A stretch of 64,000 bases of DNA from JALONH01 sp046329235 (GTDB lineage: Bacteria > Bacteroidota > Bacteroidia > Cytophagales > Cytophagaceae). A model generated the notes under the pieces. That model had not been told where the DNA came from, searched no databases, and saw only the letters and a program-made list of their open reading frames with translations. The position numbers were made by a program, and so were the translations under genes. The DNA lies in the NCBI GenBank assembly GCA_046329235.1, contig JAXLVA010000001.1, positions 682,001 to 746,000 of the forward strand. The letters are read 5' to 3'. Within the stretch, counting starts at the first letter, position 1; the number at the start of each line of letters is the position of its first letter. Below, one piece after another: positions 59,827 through 64,000 of this stretch.

Positions 59827-60771
59827 TTAACTGTAAGCTTTTTTAATTTTTTCTGTTACATCAGAAGCTACAACTTGGTAAGCTTGATGCAACATGTTTT
59901 TGATAGCTTTAGGAGAGGAGATACCGTGACCAATGATTACATTTCCATTTACACCCAAGATTGGACTACCTCCCACTTCTTCATAATTAAACATATTGAA
60001 GAAAGTGTTTTCAGTAATTCCTCTGTGGGCTACTAAATCGTAGAATGTCTCCGCCATTTTCAAGATAACATTTCCGGTGTAACCATCCGTGATGATTACG
60101 TCAGCTTTGTCATTGAAAATATCGCGACCTTCCACGTTACCTATAAAATTAATAGAATCGATGGATTTAATCAGTTGGTGTGCGGCCAAGGTAAGAATAG
60201 TGCCTTTTTCATCTTCTTCTCCAATATTCATTAATCCTATTTTAGGATTATCGATACCAAAAACGTATTGAGAATAAAGAGATCCAATAACGGCAAACTG
60301 TGCTAAGACCTCTGGTTTGCAATCGGCATTAGCTCCTACGTCCATGACAATACCAAATTGACCATGTTCTTTAGGAATAAAACCGGCGATACCCGGACGT
60401 AAAACTCCCGGGATAGGCTTAACACTAAACATGGACCCCACTAGCATAGCTCCGGTATTACCCGCGCTGCAGAAGGCGTCCACGTGTTTTTCTTTTAATA
60501 AATGAAATCCGATAGAGATACTCGAGTTCGGCTTTTGGGAAATAGCCTTAGTAGGGTGTTCACCCATACCAATAACTTCATCCGCATGAACAACTTTAAT
60601 ACGTGACTTGACAGCATCCGGAGCGGAAGCTAACTGTTCACGAATTACTTGTTCCTGACCGATAAGTACTAACTCAGCGTCAGCAGGCAGAGACCCAGCG
60701 GCTTGAATAGCTCCCTCAACAATTGCGTTAGGAGCGAAGTCACCGCCCATGGCATCCAGTGCAATCTTCAT
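59827..60771 (-). CDS. plsX: Phosphate acyltransferase PlsX
   Basis: The 314-residue protein begins IALDAMGGDFAPNAIVEGA, the PlsX hallmark, and has DAFCSAGNTGAMLVGSMF, IVMDVGANADCKPEVLAQFA, FIGNVEGRDIF and VIITDGYTGNVILKMAE. It makes acyl-phosphate from acyl-ACP for phosphatidic acid synthesis. Length is normal (about 315-350). Confidence 0.96.
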   Translation of the reverse strand: MKIALDAMGGDFAPNAIVEGAIQAAGSLPADAELVLIGQEQVIREQLASAPDAVKSRIKVVHADEVIGMGEHPTKAISQKPNSSISIGFHLLKEKHVDAFCSAGNTGAMLVGSMFSVKPIPGVLRPGIAGFIPKEHGQFGIVMDVGANADCKPEVLAQFAVIGSLYSQYVFGIDNPKIGLMNIGEEDEKGTILTLAAHQLIKSIDSINFIGNVEGRDIFNDKADVIITDGYTGNVILKMAETFYDLVAHRGITENTFFNMFNYEEVGGSPILGVNGNVIIGHGISSPKAIKNMLHQAYQVVASDVTEKIKKAYS

Positions 60772-60775
60772 GAGA

Positions 60776-60961
60776 TTATACTGCTAATTCTTTTTCGATT
60801 GCCAGTTTACCTCTGTAATGTCCACACTCAGGACATACGCGGTGTAATAATACCGGTGCACTACAGTTTGAGCATTCTACGAATTGAGAAGCCACTGCTT
60901 TGTAATGAGTTCTTCTCTTATCTCTTCTAGTTTTAGAGATTTTTCGCTTAGGATGTGCCAT
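60776..60961 (-). CDS. rpmF: 50S ribosomal protein L32
   Basis: The 61-residue basic protein begins MAHPKRKISKTRRDKRRTHY and has an intact zinc ribbon, C-x2-C (CSNC) and C-x2-C (CPEC). It is in its usual place between the DUF177 gene and plsX, 4 bases before plsX. The intact Cys ligands mark the zinc-bound form. Confidence 0.97.
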   Translation of the reverse strand: MAHPKRKISKTRRDKRRTHYKAVASQFVECSNCSAPVLLHRVCPECGHYRGKLAIEKELAV

Positions 60962-60968
60962 TGCTTAT

Positions 60969-61526
60969 TTAATTTAACTTGTTTTTGTCTTGTAAACTTT
61001 TCAAAGCTAACCATCTAGGATCTATAGGATCGTCGCCGGGTAACTCTATATCATCTTCTTCCGAAGTTTGAGTTGAATAAATCAGTGTGTCTTCGTCACT
61101 ATCTGTTTCTTCTGCTACAAACTTAGGATGTAGTTTCTTAATTGGAATTTCAATACTTATATATTCATATAAATACTGCGCTACATTTATCTTAACAGTA
61201 TCGCGTGTAATCCCTATAATTTCTTCTGAAATTTCACCGGCTTGTTCTGTGTACTTAAACATCAGTGTAGGCTCCGTGTGAAGCGTATAATCAAAAGGCT
61301 CTAAGGAGCGATCACAGATTAATTCGATAGTTCCCTGTATATCGAAGTGCATTAAAACATGGTTAGATGTTTTAGTTGCTTTTACTGTAGCATTTAATTT
61401 ACCATGTTGGATTAAACTATCTTCCATGGCTTCAAAGAACGAATCCCCCAATTCAAATTCGTAGGTATCCTCAACGTGGTCTTTCATTTTGACCAATTCA
61501 ATATCGAACTGTCTTAGAACTTTCAT
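60969..61526 (-). CDS. DUF177/YceD family protein
   Basis: The 185-residue protein fits the DUF177 (YceD) family found upstream of rpmF, which is implicated in rRNA processing or ribosome-related functions. The conserved core is IQGTIELICDRSLEPFDYTL (about residues 67-86; the Cys and following acidic/aromatic residues are family features), and the C-terminus is acidic and ends in IDPRWLALKSLQDK, with the usual D-P-R-W. It lies 7 bases before rpmF. Confidence 0.9.
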   Translation of the reverse strand: MKVLRQFDIELVKMKDHVEDTYEFELGDSFFEAMEDSLIQHGKLNATVKATKTSNHVLMHFDIQGTIELICDRSLEPFDYTLHTEPTLMFKYTEQAGEISEEIIGITRDTVKINVAQYLYEYISIEIPIKKLHPKFVAEETDSDEDTLIYSTQTSEEDDIELPGDDPIDPRWLALKSLQDKNKLN

Positions 61527-61629
61527 GCCGAATTACGGAATGGGTGATGAGGTGCAAAGGTACAACTAATTCAGAATTTTAAAAACGTTCTTTAGGGTTA
61601 TTTTCCCCAAAAACGCCAAAAAACTGACA

Positions 61630-62661
61630 TTAAACCGCCGCATGTAGCTTATTTTTAGCCAAATCGATGGCTAAAAACATCGCCTGACGGAAAGATTCCT
61701 CTTCTACCGTAAATTTTCCGGCTTTATCATAGGCTGTTCCATGATCCGGGGAGGTTCTTAAAATAGGAAGTCCGGCTGTAAAGTTCACTCCTTCATCAAA
61801 AGAAAGCGTTTTGAACGGAATTAAGCCCTGGTCATGGTACATAGCCAGTACCCCGTCAAACTTTTTATATTGATGCTGACCAAAGAACCCATCCGACGGA
61901 TATGGTCCGTAGATATATAATCCTTTGTCTTGCAGTTCTTTAATTACAGGTTGAATGATTTCAATTTCTTCATTACCCATCATTCCTTGTTCACCTGCAT
62001 GTGGATTTAACCCCATTAAAGCGATTTTAGGCTTCGCAATCTGGAAGTCATCCTTTAAAGAACGATACAATAAATTGATTTTAGTCAGTAATCTCTCTTT
62101 AGTTAAAGTGGTACTGATTTTACTTACCGGAACGTGAGTAGTAGCTAATCCTACTTTCATCAGCGGACTCACCATCATCATCAAGTTATCATTCACTTTG
62201 CAGCGCTCCGCTAAATATTCGGTATGTCCGGCAAAACGGAAACCGTCTTGTTGGATGTTCTTTTTATCAATTGGGGCAGTTACTAAAGCATGAATATTTC
62301 CTGCTAAAGCATCTTCTACCGCTCTTTCCAAAGACATGAACGCCGCTCTACCGGATTCTTTGGTAGGAGTGCCCGGTGTGATTTCATAATCTTCTTCCCA
62401 GCAAATAACTAAATTGATTTTCTTTGGTTGAAGTTCTTGGATGGAGCGAATGGAGTGAACAGAAAAATCTTCGTTCGGTATATTCAGTAGTTTTTTATAC
62501 TTCGCAAACACTTTGTAGTTACCATAAATTACCGGTACACAAAACTTAGAAATTCTAGAATCTTGTAACGTTTTAATGATAAGCTCAGGACCTACACCAT
62601 TCAAATCACCCATAGTGATTCCAATGATAGGTTTATTTTCAAAAGACGGATTTGGTGTCAT
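61630..62661 (-). CDS. pdxA: 4-hydroxythreonine-4-phosphate dehydrogenase
   Basis: The 343-residue enzyme shows PdxA motifs: IGITMGDLNGVGPELIIKTL at the N-terminus, ALVTAPIDKKNIQQDGFRFAGHTEYLAERC (metal-binding His), LMGLNPHAGEQGMMGNEE (second His) and MYHDQGLIPFKTL (third His), then NFTAGLPILRTSPDHGTAYDKAGK. It acts in the DXP-dependent pyridoxal 5'-phosphate pathway. Bacteroidota often carry it next to DUF177/rpmF. A TATATTTG -7 box lies about 20 bases before the ATG. Confidence 0.95.
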   Translation of the reverse strand: MTPNPSFENKPIIGITMGDLNGVGPELIIKTLQDSRISKFCVPVIYGNYKVFAKYKKLLNIPNEDFSVHSIRSIQELQPKKINLVICWEEDYEITPGTPTKESGRAAFMSLERAVEDALAGNIHALVTAPIDKKNIQQDGFRFAGHTEYLAERCKVNDNLMMMVSPLMKVGLATTHVPVSKISTTLTKERLLTKINLLYRSLKDDFQIAKPKIALMGLNPHAGEQGMMGNEEIEIIQPVIKELQDKGLYIYGPYPSDGFFGQHQYKKFDGVLAMYHDQGLIPFKTLSFDEGVNFTAGLPILRTSPDHGTAYDKAGKFTVEEESFRQAMFLAIDLAKNKLHAAV

Positions 62662-62720
62662 ATTTTTGTCGAAAGTGGATTCAAATATAACAAAAAATAG
62701 TAGTTAGCCTCTAATAGTCC

Positions 62721-62746
62721 TTAGCTACTAGTCATTAGTATTTAGA
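62721..62746 (+). repeat. Dispersed 26-base repeat, copy 2
   Basis: Exact copy of 26213-26238, here in the gap between pdxA and rsmA. No tandem TAAATAC array follows it at this locus. Confidence 0.85.
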
Positions 62747-62822
62747 CTACTGTCTTCTGACGGTTATAAAATTAGGATTACAATGCGAGGAATTAACAGA
62801 GATGTTAACGTTAAGCGATTGG

Positions 62823-62846
62823 GTAGCCCACCATTTTAATGGTGGG
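62823..62846 (+). repeat. REP-like hairpin, copy B
   Basis: GTAG (62823-62826) followed by the perfect 9-base-stem hairpin CCCACCATT-TT-AATGGTGGG (62827-62846). Same outer bases and loop as copy A at 4933-4952, different inner stem bases, with compensating changes that keep pairing. Confidence 0.55.
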
Positions 62847-62915
62847 AATAATTTTTATAAATCTTTTAATTCTAGAAATGTATAGGATTTTTTAAAGTTG
62901 GTTTGCCCTAAAATG

Positions 62916-62944
62916 AAGCGACCTCCGGGAGGAGGTCTAACTTC
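62916..62944. repeat. Bulged hairpin in the pdxA-rsmA gap
   Basis: GACCTCC (62920-62926)-GGGA-GGAGGTC (62931-62937) is a perfect 7-base stem, with an outer GAAG/CTTC pair (62916-62919, 62941-62944) separated by unpaired bases on one side. It lies 70 bases from the REP-like hairpin and may be its partner. The remaining 63000-63110 region holds an (AT)7 tract and no other gene. Confidence 0.45.
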
Positions 62945-63117
62945 GAGGGAAACATAACCACTTTACGAAAACGAGTAAACTTTTTAACTATTAACTTAGA
63001 ATACGATAAATACGATTTTCATTGTCTTATATATTTTGTTGACGTTTGATATATATATATATACCATAACTGTGCCACTTGGTAACCGAATGCTGTGTAT
63101 TTTTTTTATCTTCGCAC

Positions 63118-63903
63118 ATGCAAGAAGATAAAGTAAGAGCCAAAAAACATTTAGGACAGCATTTTTTACGTGATTTAAATATTGCCAAAAAAATAGCCAC
63201 TTCCTTAACCGGGCATGGCGGATACACCCAAGTACTAGAAATAGGGCCGGGGATGGGCGTTCTTACCCAATTTCTTGTTGAAGAAAAGAAATATCAACTA
63301 AAAGTGATTGATATTGATAAAGAATCGATTGATTACTTACATAAGCATTTAGCATTACCTAAAGAAGATATCATTTACGGTGATTTTTTAAAAGCAGATA
63401 TCAACACTATGTTCACGGAAAAATTTGCCGTGATTGGGAATTACCCTTACAATATTTCTTCACAAATCTTCTTTACCATACTTGAACACCGCGATCAAAT
63501 TCCGGAATCGGTAGGAATGATTCAAAAAGAAGTAGCAGAAAGAATTGCTGCCAAACATGGCAATAAAACCTATGGGATTTTAAGCGTTTTACTTCAGGCA
63601 TTTTACAACATAGAATACCTGTTTACGGTACACGAACACGTGTTTCAACCTGCTCCCAAGGTGAAGTCGGCGGTGATTCGTTTGACTAGAAATGACCGTA
63701 CTTCCATGCCTTGTAAAGAGGCTGATTTCTTCAAAACGGTGAAGGCCGGATTTAATAATAGAAGAAAAACATTGCGAAATGCCTTAAAAACGCTTAATTT
63801 AGAGGGCGTTTCTATGGAAAATCCAATCTTCGACAAAAGAGCCGAGCAGCTCAGCGTGGAAGACTTTGTTGAACTAACTTGTTTAATCTTTGGAAAGCAG
63901 TAG
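63118..63903 (+). CDS. rsmA: 16S rRNA (adenine1518/1519-N6)-dimethyltransferase
   Basis: I chose ATG 63118 (MQEDKVRAKKHLGQHFL; 261 residues); the frame opens at 63079, but the family begins near KKHLGQHFLxD. Motifs: GQHFLRDLNIAKKI, LEIGPGMGVLT (SAM binding), DIDKESIDYL, the catalytic GNYPYNISSQI, and FNNRRKTLRNAL late in the protein. It methylates two adenines in 16S rRNA helix 45 during ribosome assembly. A -7-like TATCTTCG lies 3 bases before the ATG. Confidence 0.95.
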   Translation: MQEDKVRAKKHLGQHFLRDLNIAKKIATSLTGHGGYTQVLEIGPGMGVLTQFLVEEKKYQLKVIDIDKESIDYLHKHLALPKEDIIYGDFLKADINTMFTEKFAVIGNYPYNISSQIFFTILEHRDQIPESVGMIQKEVAERIAAKHGNKTYGILSVLLQAFYNIEYLFTVHEHVFQPAPKVKSAVIRLTRNDRTSMPCKEADFFKTVKAGFNNRRKTLRNALKTLNLEGVSMENPIFDKRAEQLSVEDFVELTCLIFGKQ

Positions 63904-63906
63904 TCG

Positions 63907-64000
63907 ATGTCGTTTGAAATCACAGAAGATTTTCTGTCAGATATTCGTCAAGGAATTGAGTCCGGCGACGAAAATTTGCTGCGTAAGGCCATCATAGAAT
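63907..64000 (+). CDS. Probable magnesium transporter MgtE (5' end only)
   Basis: An ATG 3 bases after the rsmA stop opens a frame of 31 codons to the window edge: MSFEITEDFLSDIRQGIESG and on. The N-terminus resembles MgtE cytoplasmic N-domains, and rsmA followed by mgtE is a frequent Bacteroidota gene order. Too short for certainty. Confidence 0.5.
   Translation, partial: MSFEITEDFLSDIRQGIESGDENLLRKAIIE

Noticed and set aside
55085..63063. AT dinucleotide tracts at 55085-55100 and 63049-63063 as phase-variation switches
   Set aside because: Both are outside coding regions and not placed between promoter boxes that I can recognise, so a switching role is not supported.

Overview
The window looks like a chromosomal segment of a Bacteroidota bacterium, probably of the Chitinophagia/Sphingobacteriia/Cytophagia side; I cannot place it more precisely. 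Evidence: AT-rich DNA, several promoters of the Bacteroidota type (TTTG or TTG, about 19 bases, TAnnTTTG), an exbB-exbD-exbD-tonB-pstS-like-TPR cluster, type IX secretion (T9SS) sorting domains with a PorP/SprF-like protein, a fused alpha/beta 2-oxoacid dehydrogenase E1, and the lipid cluster pdxA-DUF177-rpmF-plsX-fabH-accB-accC. No rRNA, tRNA or CRISPR array was recognised.

Layout. 1-4707 (minus strand): a tightly overlapping defence operon with an XRE regulator, an N6-adenine methylase and a BsuBI/PstI-type endonuclease (predicted site CTGCAG), followed by a DUF262 (GmrS-like) protein and a HEPN RNase-like protein cut by the window edge. Its promoter and a palindromic operator are visible. 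4708-5558: an accessory junction with REP-like hairpins and inverted repeats around a small membrane-protein gene. 5559-8991: 5-oxoprolinase pxpB-pxpC-pxpA behind a glycosyltransferase. 9033-12508: dapD, dps, a secreted propeller protein and a 3-hydroxyacyl-CoA dehydrogenase. 12789-18312: TonB energy-transduction cluster. 18440-23480: TerB-like/patatin pair, PD40-OmpA protein, oxidoreductase, YkgJ and a membrane protein. 23483-31362: nucleotide salvage and pool control (apt, mtnN, dcd, a MazG-like pyrophosphatase, amn), interrupted by an MFS transporter, a possible replication-origin-like intergenic region (26213-26431), a porin-like protein and two related unrecognised membrane proteins. 31428-38999: LTA-synthase-like sulfatase, DUF1573 protein, E1 fusion, lipoproteins and a LuxE-like enzyme.

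39063-43353 is a T9SS-linked regulatory cassette: an ECF sigma factor, an anti-sigma-like membrane protein that itself ends in a sorting-domain-like fold, an LRR/CHU_C surface protein, and a divergent PorP/SprF-like protein. 43570-52996 encodes two giant secreted xylan-degrading enzymes (GH43+CBM6 and GH10). They share a block of about 2.3 kb that appears identical at the DNA level and encodes Ig-like and CBM9-like modules; both end in T9SS type A signals. 53085-56760 has three further surface or secreted proteins. 56841-62661 is the fatty-acid/phospholipid/L32/PdxA cluster, followed by a repeat-rich gap and rsmA plus the start of a probable mgtE.

The parts most worth a second look are the R-M plus DUF262/HEPN operon, the sigma/anti-sigma/T9SS cassette, the homogenised 2.3-kb block in the two xylanolytic genes, and the candidate DnaA-box region.
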